A DNA stretch of 64,000 nt from Alphaproteobacteria bacterium. Its GTDB lineage: Bacteria; Pseudomonadota; Alphaproteobacteria; Sphingomonadales; Sphingomonadaceae. Below the pieces are notes generated by a model. It was not told where the DNA came from. It did not search any database and worked only from the letters and a program-made list of their open reading frames with translations. How positions within the stretch are numbered: position 1 is the first letter of the stretch; the number at the start of each line of letters is the position of its first letter. The DNA is taken from NCBI GenBank assembly GCA_030426245.1, contig JAUHYZ010000001.1, positions 310,001 to 374,000 of the forward strand, in the 5' to 3' direction. This document shows positions 26,484-35,892 of this stretch, piece after piece. The position numbers and the translations under genes are program-made.

Positions 26484-29400
26484 ATGGATTATCAAGGATC
26501 CCGTGAAACGTCCGTTGGGAAGGACACGCAAGGCCTGAGTGAAGACAATGCCGCAGGCCGCGGCGCAGTCTCCAGCCAGATCGTCTATCTCACGCCGGAC
26601 GCGAACAACCTTGTCGTTCTCCCGCCGGAAGTTTCCCTCGATGATCTCCAGGTCGTCGGGCGGGACCTCGTCATCGTCGCGGATGATGGCACGCGCTATG
26701 TCATCCAGAACGGTGCCGTGGACGTTCCGCAGCTGGTCGTCGAAGGTGTCGAGGTTCCTCCGCTGAACCTTGCAGCGCTTCTGGTCGGCAACGAGCCGGA
26801 ACCGGCCGCCGGTGCCACGCAGAGTTCGGGCGGCAACTTTGCTGCCCCTGCAGGCGACATTCAGGACGCTTACGACCGCGGTGATCTGCTGCCCTATACC
26901 GAGCTCTCCTTTCCCGAGCCCGAAGAGCAGGAAATCTACCAGGGTGTCGACAACGAACCCGAAGTCATCATCATTACCCAGGACAATCCCGTTGGCGCCA
27001 TCGACGCGACGGACTCGGTCGATGAAGACGGTTTGCCCGCACGCGATGGCGAACCGGAAGGCACGCAGGCTGCCACCGACAGCGAAACCACGACCGGCAC
27101 GATCAGCTATGTCTCGCTCGACGGAACGGATGCTGTCCTGATCAACGGGACCGAAGTCGTCAGTGTCGGCCAGGAAATTGCCGGTACTTATGGCGTTCTC
27201 ACGATCACCAGCATCGCCGATGGTGTGATCGGCTACAGCTACACGCTGACCGACAACACGGCCGGTTCCGGCACTTCGGACCTTTTCGAGGTCACCGTTG
27301 TCGATACGGATGGCGATACGGCCACTGCCACGCTGACGGTGGCGATTGCGGACGATGCGCCCATCGCGCTCGACGACACCGATACGGTCGACCTCGAAAC
27401 GGATACGGCGACCGGCAATGTCATTACCGGTGCGGCCACCGTAACCGGCGCCGAAGGCGCTGATACGGTTGGTGCCGACGATGCCTCCATCACCGCCATT
27501 TCCGGCGCGGGCGGTTCGGACGACAGCTTCAGCGAGTCCGGCTATCTCGAAGTGACGGGCGAGCACGGCACTCTGCTCATCGATGCCGATGGCAATTATG
27601 AATACACGCCCTTCGATAATGTGCCGGGCGACGCTACGGACGAATTCGAATATACGCTGACGGATGGCGATGGCAGCGAAGCAGCGGCCACGCTCACCAT
27701 TACGCTTACCGATCTTCAGCCTGTCGTTGGCGAGAACGGACTGGTTCAGCTCGATGACGATGCTTTGGCCGGCGGCAATCCGGGCGGCATCGGTGACGAT
27801 GCCGACGGCATCAACACCAGCGGAACGCTATCCGGTTCGGGCGGCAACGGTGCGCTGACATTTGCGCTGACCGGCGCAACTCTGCCGGCAGGATTTGCCG
27901 TTTCGTCGAACAACGGTTCGATCATGATCATCAGCCAGGGCGGAACCGACGTCCTGCAGGTTTCGATCAATGCGGCGACCGGTGACTACTCGGTCACTCA
28001 GCTCAATCCGATCGATCACCTTGCCGGCAATGACGAGAACAATTTCGATTTCGCTGTCCAGTACAGCGTGACCGATATTGACGGCGATAGCAGCAACGGC
28101 ACGCTCGACATCAATGTCGACGACGACACGCCCACGGCCGAAGACGACACGGATAGCCTGGACGAAGGCGGTCCGATCTCGACCGACGGCAATGTGATCA
28201 GCGGCGCGGGCACCGACAGCGGTGCTACCGGTGCTGACACGGTTGGCGCGGACGGCGCCGAGGTCGGCAATCCGGGCAGCTATGAGGGCACTTACGGGAC
28301 CTTGGTTCTGAATGCCGATGGCAGCTACGTCTACACGCTGACGGACTACGGCCAGTCGATGATCGAGACGCTGGGCGACAGCGAGACGCTGACGGACGAC
28401 TTCGATTACACGTTGGTGGACGGCGACGGCGACAGCGATCCTGCGACGCTGACGCTGACGCTGAACGGCAGCGACGACGGTGTGACGATCACGGGTCTGG
28501 AAAGCACTGCACCCGATATCGTGCTCGATGAAGACGATCTGGCGAATGCGGGCGACGATCAGGGCTCCGATCAGAGCGATCCCGTGACGGTGAATGGTAA
28601 CTTCGGAGTTACTTCGCCCGACGGCCTGGATCTGGTCCAGGTGAACACGATCAATGTGGTTGTTGGCGGCGTATTCGGCGGTCCGGTCGAAGTCGCGAAT
28701 GACGGCATAATCGCAATCAGCATCACGGGCTGGACGCCGACCTATGCGGCGGACGGCACGACCGTGATCAGCGCGACCTTCGAATACAGCGCTACGTTGC
28801 TGGACAACACGCTGGCGCATACGGGCGATTATAACGACGCCATCTTCGACCGGCTGCTGGTGGCAGCGTCGGACGAAGACGGTTCGAATGATTTCGAATA
28901 TCTCTATTACGGCATCGTCGATGACGAACCCACGGCCGAGGATGACATGGACAGCCTGGACGAGGGCGGTGCGATCTCGACCGACGGCAATGTGATCAGC
29001 GGTGCGGGCACCGACAGCGGTGCTACCGGTGCGGACACGGTTGGTGCGGACGGCGCCGAAGTCGGCAATCCGGGCAGCTATGACGGCACTTACGGGACCT
29101 TGGTTCTGAATGCCGATGGCAGCTACGTTTACACCCTGACGGATTACGGCCAGTCGATGATCGAGACGTTGGGCGATGGCGAGACGCTGACGGACAGCTT
29201 CGATTACACGCTAGTGGACGGCGACGGCGACAGCGATCCTGCGACGCTGACGCTGACGCTCAACGGCAGCGACGACGAGGTGACGATCACGGGTCTGGAA
29301 AGCACTGCACCCGATATCGTGCTCGATGAAGACGATCTGGCGAATGCGGGCGACGATCAGGGATCCGATCAGAGCGATCCCGTGACGGTAAATGGTAACT

Positions 29401-32400
29401 TCGGAGTTACTTCGCCCGACGGCCTGGACCTGGTCCAGGTGAACACGATCAATGTGGTTGTTGGCGGCGTTTTCGGCGGCCCGGTCGAAGTCGCGAATGA
29501 CGGTATCATCGCAATCAGCATCACGGGCTGGACGCCGACCTACGCGGCGGACGGCACGACCGTGATCAGCGCGACATTCGAATACAGCGCTACGCTGCTG
29601 GACAACACGCTGGCGCATACGGGCGACTATAACGATGCCATCTTCGACCGGCTGCTGGTGGCAGCTTCGGACGAAGACGGTTCGAATGACTTCGAATATC
29701 TCTATTACGGCATCGTCGATGACGAACCCACGGCCGAAGACGACACGGACAGCATCGCTGCAGGCGAATATGGCCCGGTGACCGGCAATGTCGTGACCGA
29801 TGCCGAAGCCAATGGCGATAATGGCGCGGACACGGTGGGTGCCGATGGCTTTGCCTCGATCACCAATCTTGTGAGCGACAACGTTCCTGCCAATGGTGAC
29901 GCCGATCCGGCTGGCGGATTTGTGGTCCAAGGTGAATATGGCGTCCTGACGGTCCAGGCGAATGGTGACTACAGCTACACCCGCGATGCCGACACGCCCG
30001 GGGGAGTGGAAGATTCTTTCACTTACACCTTCCAGGACGGCGACGGTGACGAGGCATCGGCCACGCTGACGATCAGCATCGGCAATTCACCGCCCGAAAT
30101 CGGCGGTCTGACGCCGCAAGCTGAAGGCGGCGACGTGATCGTGGACGAAGACGATCTCGCCAATCCCGGTGACGATCAAGGCTCGGATCCGACCAAGGAA
30201 TCGACTACGCAGGGCGGGACGTTTACGATCTCGGCTCCTGACGGCGTCGACGATCTGGTGATCGATGGCCGCACGGTGATCGATGGCGGCGTGTTCACGG
30301 CCGATAGCTGGACGACTGCGCTGGGCAACACGCTTTCGATCACGGGCTACAACGCGGCAACGGGCGTAGTGAGCTACACCTACACGCTGGCAGACAATGA
30401 AACGCATGCCGATGGATTGGACGAGAATGCGCTGTTTGAGGATTTTTCGGTCACCTTGACCGACCTCGACGGCCAGTCGGCCAACGACACGCTGACGGCG
30501 CAGATCGTCGATGATGTGCCTTCGCCGGAAAATGACGTTTTCAACCAGACCGCCGAAAATGCCGACGTAAGCGGCGACGTGTCTCTCAACGATGCAAGCG
30601 GTGCCGACGGTGCTGCAAACTTTGCCCTGGTTGGCGATGTCTCGGGCACCGGCTCGCTGATTTTCAACGGAGACGGGACATTCACCTACACGCCTGGCGC
30701 TGGCGAAACCGGACAGGTCACTTTCCAGTACAGCATTACGGACGGTGACAATGACGTGCGCAATGCGAATGTCACGATCAACCTGGTGGCGGATTCCGCT
30801 CCGGTTGCGGCCGACGTCAACGCCTATGTCGACGATGACGGGCTGCCAGCGGGCAATCCGGACAGCACCGCTGGCGATGACGATGCCAATGCCGGCGAGT
30901 CCGGCTCGGGAACCAGCAGCGAAGCCATCTGGACCGGCACGCTTGGTGTCACCAATGCTCCGGCCGATACGCCGCTGACCTATACGCTGCTGCTTCCGGC
31001 CGATGGAACGATCGGCACGGAAAGCGTGACCTATTCGCTCAATGCAGGTGCGACACTGCTGACGGCGACTGTCGACGGCGGAGACCGCGACGGTATGCCG
31101 CTGTTCACGGTAGAGATCACGGATCAGGCGAGCGGTGCCTACACCGTCACTCTGATCAATGCGGTCATGCACCCCTACACGACGGATACGGAAAACAACC
31201 TGACGGCTGCGATCTCCTACCAGGTGGCCGACAGCGATCCGACGCCCGACACCGATACCGGCACGATCACCATCGATTTCGACGATGACATGCCCAGCGT
31301 CTTCACGCCTGAAGATGCGACAGTTCGGAACGCTGCGGGCGATCCAGTGGTGTTCCAGCTCGACAGTGCGCCGGGTGACGGCAATATCCTGAACAATTTC
31401 GGCGCAGATGGGCCGGGCACGGTGCGCTTCCCGTCCAATATCGACGGCACGGATAGCGGCCTGACGTCAGGCGGTCAGCCGATCATCTACGAACTCGGGC
31501 CGGATGGCGAAACGCTGTACGGCAAGGTCGGCGACACAGTGATCTTCACTGTGGAGATCGATGCGGAAACCTCGACCTATTCGGTCGATATGGACGGCAC
31601 GGTCGATGCGGTTACGAATATCGAATACAACCCAGACGACTATGACCTAATTGGCGGCAACAGCGCATGGTTTGGGGTCACTCAGACCGGCGACAATGAC
31701 AGTTCCGACCTGCTGATCACGCCCAATAATGGCTCATCGATCAACACCAGTAGCTTCTTGGGAGGCGTTGGCGGTGGTCAGTCATTGGGTACCGGCGAAT
31801 CTTTCAGTATTGATTACGTCACAGATCTGACAGGTTCGCCCGGTGGCAACTACGTCGCAGGAGCGGAGAACGGCCACAGTTTTGACGGCCATTACACGAC
31901 CCAGGGCGCGACCATCAATTTCCGTCAGAGCGGAGGGACAACACTGAAATTCACCGCGTCGGACGATGCTGATGGCGATAACATCGTTGGCGATGGCGCG
32001 GTCGATACCATTACTGGCATTACGCTCAGCTACGATGGCGCGACCAGCCCGCTGCTGACGCCGACCGCTGCACCGCAGATGGTGACGCTCGGTGGACATC
32101 AGTTTACCTATTACATGGATGCCGACGGCCAGTCGGTGATCGTGGAAGGTATTGCCGGTGCTTCAGGCAACAGCGCCGGGGCCGAAACGCAAGTCGCGAT
32201 CTTCACTGCCGATGGGTATAACAGCCTCCAAGTCACGCATGAGGGCGGCGACACCGTCAAGTTTTCGGGCTTTGGTGCTGCTGTGCCGACGCAGGAACCT
32301 GTTGATTTCAGCATTCCGACCGAAATCGTCGATGCTGACGGCGACACCGTCGCAGGCCAAGATATCGACATAACGCTTACGCCTTCGGTCGAACCGCTGT

Positions 32401-35141
32401 TCCTGGTGGGTTCGAGCGAGGACGACGCGAATGGCGAGACCGACAACCACATCGTCGGTAAGCCCGGCGGCCCCTACGAAGGCGATATAACGGGCGACAC
32501 CGGCGACGATGTGATTGTCGGCGATCCTGGCGCTGTGACCATCTCTGCCGGTCAGACGGCCAATGTCGTGCTGGTGCTTGATACTTCGGGCAGCATGGAC
32601 GGACTGATTTCCTTCGACGGAGGCGTCACCGATCGCCTGCAGGCGATGAAGGATGGCACCCATGCACTGATCGACAGCCTGGCTTCGTCCGGTGCGGAGG
32701 ATGTGCGCATCACGCTGATCCCGTTCAGCACAGGCGCGACCAATCTCGGCACCTTCGATCTGATTGTCGACGGCGTGGTCAATACTGCGGCAGTCGATGC
32801 TGCAAAGGCCGCGATCGACACCTTCGATCACAATGGCTGGACCAACTACGAAGCGGCCATCCAGGCCACTGAGGACTGGATCACGGGCGGCAACGGCATC
32901 TCCGGCGCCGACATCAACAAGGTGGTGTTCGTTTCGGATGGTTCGCCGACCGCATCGATCAACAACAATGGCACGATCAATACCCACAACAATTCCAATC
33001 GTGCCATGGAAGAACTGCTCGGGGACTATAATCCCGGCGGAAATGCCAATGACGACTTCGTCAACGACGTTCAGGCAGTGCTGGACACTGGCTATACGAT
33101 CAATGCGATCGGCATCAATGTGGGCTCCACTGCGATCGGTTATCTGAGCGATGTCGAAGATGGTATCGACGGTGGCGGCGACGGCAGCGCGCAGAACGTC
33201 ACGACTGCCGAGCAACTGGCCGAAACGCTTGCCGTGCTGGGTGAATCGACTGAACTGGCCGATGCCGGCGACGACACGATTGTGGGCGGCAACGGCAACG
33301 AGCTGATCTTCGGCGACGTTCTGTACACCGACGATCTGGCCGATGCGGTTAGTCCCAATGTTAGCCTGCCCGACGGTTCGGGCTGGGCGGTCTTCCAGGC
33401 CCTGGAAAACCGCGCCGACGCGGAGAACACGGATCCGGCCGGCGACGGTGCCGATTGGACCCGGGCGGATACGATTGCCTATATCAAGGCGAACGCCGCC
33501 ACGCTGGCGACCGAAAGCGGCCGTGCCGGCGGCAATGACACGATCAATGCCGGGGCCGGCAACGACACCGTCTTTGGCCAGGAAGGCAATGATGTCATCA
33601 CCGGCGGTGCCGGGTTCGACACCATTTCCGGCGGCTCGGGTTCGGACACCTTCGTGTTCGACGCGGCTGCCCTGTCCGACGGCAGCTTCGATACGATCAC
33701 CGACTACACGGCCGGTGAAGTTATTGATCTGACGGCTATCCTGCCCGACTTCGCCCTGGGCGATCTTGCCGACTATGTTCAGTACGACAACGTTTCCGGT
33801 GAGCTCTTCGTCGACCTCGACGGCGGCACCGGCGGTGAGAACTGGGTGAAGATTGCCGAGCTTGAGGATGCAGGTTCGCCCTATGGCGGGGACGTTACCG
33901 TCCGTGCTTCGATCGGCGGATCCGACAGCAATGTGATCTCTCCGTCCGTTCCGCCCATCGTGCTCGATCTCGATGGCGACGGGGTGGAATTCGTCGGAAC
34001 CGATGCCGGTGTAAACTACGATTACGGCAATGGCCTAGTGGCGACTGCCTGGGCCGGTGCTGATGATGGCATCCTGGCCATAGACGCCAATAGCGACGGC
34101 AAGGTCACTGATGCTTCCGAATTCGTCTTCGGCGAAAACGGGTTGTCCGACCTTCAGGGGCTGGCTGCCAATTTCGACAGCAATGGCGACGGCGTGCTCG
34201 ATTCCTCGGACGATGCCTTCGCCCAGTTCGGTGTTTGGCAGGATGCCAATCAGGACGGTGTAGCCGATGCCGGCGAATTCCAGACGCTGAGCGATCTGGG
34301 GATCACTTCGATCGGGCTGACTTCCGATGGCAATGCCTATTCGGCAGCCGATGGCGATGTGGAGGTTCTGGGGTCCGCGACCTATACCAGGGCCGACGGA
34401 ACCACCGGCGAAGCGGCCGATGCTGTCTTCAGCACCAAGGCTGTGGCGCGCGAAACGGAAATCGCCCTTGCGGCGGCTTTCGGCGGCGTCCTGACCACGG
34501 CGCCGCAGGACGGCCTGCAGTTCCTGATGCTGGACGGTGAAGGCAACGCCCAAACCGAAGAGCTCTGGACGCCGGAAGAGACTTCCTACTCCGTCCTCTC
34601 CGAAAGCGAGACGCAGGAAGAGAGCCGTTCGACTGCCGAGTATGAAGGCCGTGAGGTTCCCGAGAGCGAAACCACGCAGGAGAGCGACTTCCATTCGGAT
34701 GAGAGCGAAACGCAGGACGATGCTTCACTCGATTCGATGGTGGCCCAGAACGATGACTCGGATTTCGACAGCGGTGACCAGACGGACGGCAGCGATACCG
34801 AACAGTTCCTGGCTTTCGACGCTTCCAGCGAAGACGCAGCAATGATGGATGCATTGCTGAGCCTCGGCGAGGGCGAAAGCGAGGGCGAAGCAGCCGATGC
34901 ACAGACCGACCAGGCTGTGGCCAAGGAAGCACTCGACGAAGTCGCAGAAGGCGAACAAGTCGATCAAATCCTTGACCAACTCGTCGGAGAAGAGCAACCG
35001 CACGCTGATGGTGTCCCAAATGGAGACACTCAAACGCTCCTGGGCACACAGTTGACTGACGATTCACCGCATTTCAACACGTTCGGTGCCAATGCTCAGG
35101 CGGATGACGATGCAAGTTTGGCCGCAGCAGTTGCTGCGTAA
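26484..35141 (+). CDS. Giant RTX/VCBS-type repeat adhesin of the LapA/BapA class
   Basis: A cell-surface biofilm adhesin of 2885 residues, very acidic. The N-terminal retention module has YLTPDANNLVVLPPEVSLDD with VPQLVVEGVEVPPLNLAALL, then a candidate LapG cleavage site PAAG (107-110). About 1,800 residues of VCBS/Ig-like repeats follow (DDxPTAEDDTDS linkers), including two almost identical 266-residue units (550-815, 816-1081). A VWA domain starts near 2027 with MIDAS motif DTSGS at 2033. RTX nonapeptides GNDTINAGAGNDTVFGQEGN lie near 2350-2393 with a type I secretion module after them. The C-terminal tail (about 2494-2885) begins LDLDGDGVEF with EF-hand-like loops, then a Glu/Asp/Ser-rich stretch. 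The ATG at 26484 is chosen because GGAAAG precedes it; ATG 26466 is an alternative. First gene of a secretion operon. Confidence 0.92.
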   Translation: MDYQGSRETSVGKDTQGLSEDNAAGRGAVSSQIVYLTPDANNLVVLPPEVSLDDLQVVGRDLVIVADDGTRYVIQNGAVDVPQLVVEGVEVPPLNLAALLVGNEPEPAAGATQSSGGNFAAPAGDIQDAYDRGDLLPYTELSFPEPEEQEIYQGVDNEPEVIIITQDNPVGAIDATDSVDEDGLPARDGEPEGTQAATDSETTTGTISYVSLDGTDAVLINGTEVVSVGQEIAGTYGVLTITSIADGVIGYSYTLTDNTAGSGTSDLFEVTVVDTDGDTATATLTVAIADDAPIALDDTDTVDLETDTATGNVITGAATVTGAEGADTVGADDASITAISGAGGSDDSFSESGYLEVTGEHGTLLIDADGNYEYTPFDNVPGDATDEFEYTLTDGDGSEAAATLTITLTDLQPVVGENGLVQLDDDALAGGNPGGIGDDADGINTSGTLSGSGGNGALTFALTGATLPAGFAVSSNNGSIMIISQGGTDVLQVSINAATGDYSVTQLNPIDHLAGNDENNFDFAVQYSVTDIDGDSSNGTLDINVDDDTPTAEDDTDSLDEGGPISTDGNVISGAGTDSGATGADTVGADGAEVGNPGSYEGTYGTLVLNADGSYVYTLTDYGQSMIETLGDSETLTDDFDYTLVDGDGDSDPATLTLTLNGSDDGVTITGLESTAPDIVLDEDDLANAGDDQGSDQSDPVTVNGNFGVTSPDGLDLVQVNTINVVVGGVFGGPVEVANDGIIAISITGWTPTYAADGTTVISATFEYSATLLDNTLAHTGDYNDAIFDRLLVAASDEDGSNDFEYLYYGIVDDEPTAEDDMDSLDEGGAISTDGNVISGAGTDSGATGADTVGADGAEVGNPGSYDGTYGTLVLNADGSYVYTLTDYGQSMIETLGDGETLTDSFDYTLVDGDGDSDPATLTLTLNGSDDEVTITGLESTAPDIVLDEDDLANAGDDQGSDQSDPVTVNGNFGVTSPDGLDLVQVNTINVVVGGVFGGPVEVANDGIIAISITGWTPTYAADGTTVISATFEYSATLLDNTLAHTGDYNDAIFDRLLVAASDEDGSNDFEYLYYGIVDDEPTAEDDTDSIAAGEYGPVTGNVVTDAEANGDNGADTVGADGFASITNLVSDNVPANGDADPAGGFVVQGEYGVLTVQANGDYSYTRDADTPGGVEDSFTYTFQDGDGDEASATLTISIGNSPPEIGGLTPQAEGGDVIVDEDDLANPGDDQGSDPTKESTTQGGTFTISAPDGVDDLVIDGRTVIDGGVFTADSWTTALGNTLSITGYNAATGVVSYTYTLADNETHADGLDENALFEDFSVTLTDLDGQSANDTLTAQIVDDVPSPENDVFNQTAENADVSGDVSLNDASGADGAANFALVGDVSGTGSLIFNGDGTFTYTPGAGETGQVTFQYSITDGDNDVRNANVTINLVADSAPVAADVNAYVDDDGLPAGNPDSTAGDDDANAGESGSGTSSEAIWTGTLGVTNAPADTPLTYTLLLPADGTIGTESVTYSLNAGATLLTATVDGGDRDGMPLFTVEITDQASGAYTVTLINAVMHPYTTDTENNLTAAISYQVADSDPTPDTDTGTITIDFDDDMPSVFTPEDATVRNAAGDPVVFQLDSAPGDGNILNNFGADGPGTVRFPSNIDGTDSGLTSGGQPIIYELGPDGETLYGKVGDTVIFTVEIDAETSTYSVDMDGTVDAVTNIEYNPDDYDLIGGNSAWFGVTQTGDNDSSDLLITPNNGSSINTSSFLGGVGGGQSLGTGESFSIDYVTDLTGSPGGNYVAGAENGHSFDGHYTTQGATINFRQSGGTTLKFTASDDADGDNIVGDGAVDTITGITLSYDGATSPLLTPTAAPQMVTLGGHQFTYYMDADGQSVIVEGIAGASGNSAGAETQVAIFTADGYNSLQVTHEGGDTVKFSGFGAAVPTQEPVDFSIPTEIVDADGDTVAGQDIDITLTPSVEPLFLVGSSEDDANGETDNHIVGKPGGPYEGDITGDTGDDVIVGDPGAVTISAGQTANVVLVLDTSGSMDGLISFDGGVTDRLQAMKDGTHALIDSLASSGAEDVRITLIPFSTGATNLGTFDLIVDGVVNTAAVDAAKAAIDTFDHNGWTNYEAAIQATEDWITGGNGISGADINKVVFVSDGSPTASINNNGTINTHNNSNRAMEELLGDYNPGGNANDDFVNDVQAVLDTGYTINAIGINVGSTAIGYLSDVEDGIDGGGDGSAQNVTTAEQLAETLAVLGESTELADAGDDTIVGGNGNELIFGDVLYTDDLADAVSPNVSLPDGSGWAVFQALENRADAENTDPAGDGADWTRADTIAYIKANAATLATESGRAGGNDTINAGAGNDTVFGQEGNDVITGGAGFDTISGGSGSDTFVFDAAALSDGSFDTITDYTAGEVIDLTAILPDFALGDLADYVQYDNVSGELFVDLDGGTGGENWVKIAELEDAGSPYGGDVTVRASIGGSDSNVISPSVPPIVLDLDGDGVEFVGTDAGVNYDYGNGLVATAWAGADDGILAIDANSDGKVTDASEFVFGENGLSDLQGLAANFDSNGDGVLDSSDDAFAQFGVWQDANQDGVADAGEFQTLSDLGITSIGLTSDGNAYSAADGDVEVLGSATYTRADGTTGEAADAVFSTKAVARETEIALAAAFGGVLTTAPQDGLQFLMLDGEGNAQTEELWTPEETSYSVLSESETQEESRSTAEYEGREVPESETTQESDFHSDESETQDDASLDSMVAQNDDSDFDSGDQTDGSDTEQFLAFDASSEDAAMMDALLSLGEGESEGEAADAQTDQAVAKEALDEVAEGEQVDQILDQLVGEEQPHADGVPNGDTQTLLGTQLTDDSPHFNTFGANAQADDDASLAAAVAA
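26802..26813 (+). other. Candidate LapG cleavage site in the adhesin
   Basis: Codons for P107-A108-A109-G110 lie right after the conserved retention module. Known LapG-type proteases cut between the two Ala of [T/A/P]AAG in adhesins of this class. A LapG-type protease gene lies at the end of the same locus (41837-42817). The site assignment is inference from the motif and its position. Confidence 0.7.
28131..28928 (+). repeat. 798-bp tandem repeat, copy 1, inside the adhesin gene
   Basis: Unit of 266 codons starting at CCCACGGCCG. It matches the next 798 bases almost perfectly; only six residues differ (such as T/M, P/A and E/D exchanges), about 98% protein identity. It keeps the reading frame. 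Confidence 0.95.
28929..29726 (+). repeat. 798-bp tandem repeat, copy 2, inside the adhesin gene
   Basis: Second copy, directly adjoining copy 1 and followed by a partial third start (CCCACGGCCG at 29727) that then diverges. The high identity points to a recent duplication, or to homogenisation. Confidence 0.95.
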
Positions 35142-35169
35142 GAGAGAAGTTGAGGCAAAGGGGAGCTCA

Positions 35170-35877
35170 ATGATGCACCTGTCGAAATGGAAGCTGCGAA
35201 TCGCGGTGGCGGGTGCCGTCATGGCTGCGCCGCATACGGCAATGGCCCAGGATCTGCTCGATCTCGATGACGGTTCGCTGCGAAGCGAATTGCAGACTCG
35301 CTACGATGCAGGGCTTGAAGCCACGCTGGATCCGGCAATCTATGCCGCGAACGATCCGCGTTACATCTGGGCTTCGGAAACGAAGGTTCAATGCGCGATC
35401 GCTATCGGCTTCATGAAGTCTTCCACGCGCGATCCGGTGAGCATCGGCAAGTGCCAGGATGCCTATCTGCGCATGCAGGAACCGCCGCCCCCGCCGCCTC
35501 CGCCCCCGCCGCCGCCGGCACCGGAGCAGCCCGCATTCTGCAGCGAAAAGCTGGCGGGCATCGTGTTCTTCGAATTCGATTCCGCGGTTCCGCCGGAAAG
35601 CGCGACGCAGACGGTGGACGCCATCGCCAGCAATTATCGCACCTGCGGCTGGCAGACACTGACCGTAACCGGCCACGCCGACCGTTCGGGCAGCGACACC
35701 TATAACGAAGCGCTTTCGGTGCGCCGTGCGGACTCGGTAGCAAGCCTGCTTGGTGCCCGCGGCGTTGCAAGCGGAAACATGGCGGTTGAAGCGAAGGGCG
35801 AGACAGAGCCCCGCGTTCCGACGGCGGACGGCGAACGCAATCCGCAGAACCGCCGTGTCGAAATCACGGTCGATTAA
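35170..35877 (+). CDS. OmpA-family protein with polyproline linker, in the adhesin operon
   Basis: A 235-residue envelope protein: signal peptide ending in AMAQ, an alpha-helical N-terminal region with two Cys, a run of twelve Pro near residues 105-116, and a C-terminal OmpA/MotB peptidoglycan-binding domain (FFEFDSAVPPESATQTVD, then TVTGHADRSGSDTYNEALSV and NPQNRRVEITVD). It likely ties the outer membrane or secretion complex to the cell wall. ATG 35170 has GGGGAG upstream, 28 bases after the adhesin stop. It lies between the adhesin gene and the TolC-like gene, which is not usual for Lap loci. Confidence 0.9.
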   Translation: MMHLSKWKLRIAVAGAVMAAPHTAMAQDLLDLDDGSLRSELQTRYDAGLEATLDPAIYAANDPRYIWASETKVQCAIAIGFMKSSTRDPVSIGKCQDAYLRMQEPPPPPPPPPPPPAPEQPAFCSEKLAGIVFFEFDSAVPPESATQTVDAIASNYRTCGWQTLTVTGHADRSGSDTYNEALSVRRADSVASLLGARGVASGNMAVEAKGETEPRVPTADGERNPQNRRVEITVD

Positions 35878-35892
35878 AGAGAGGAGCAGATC

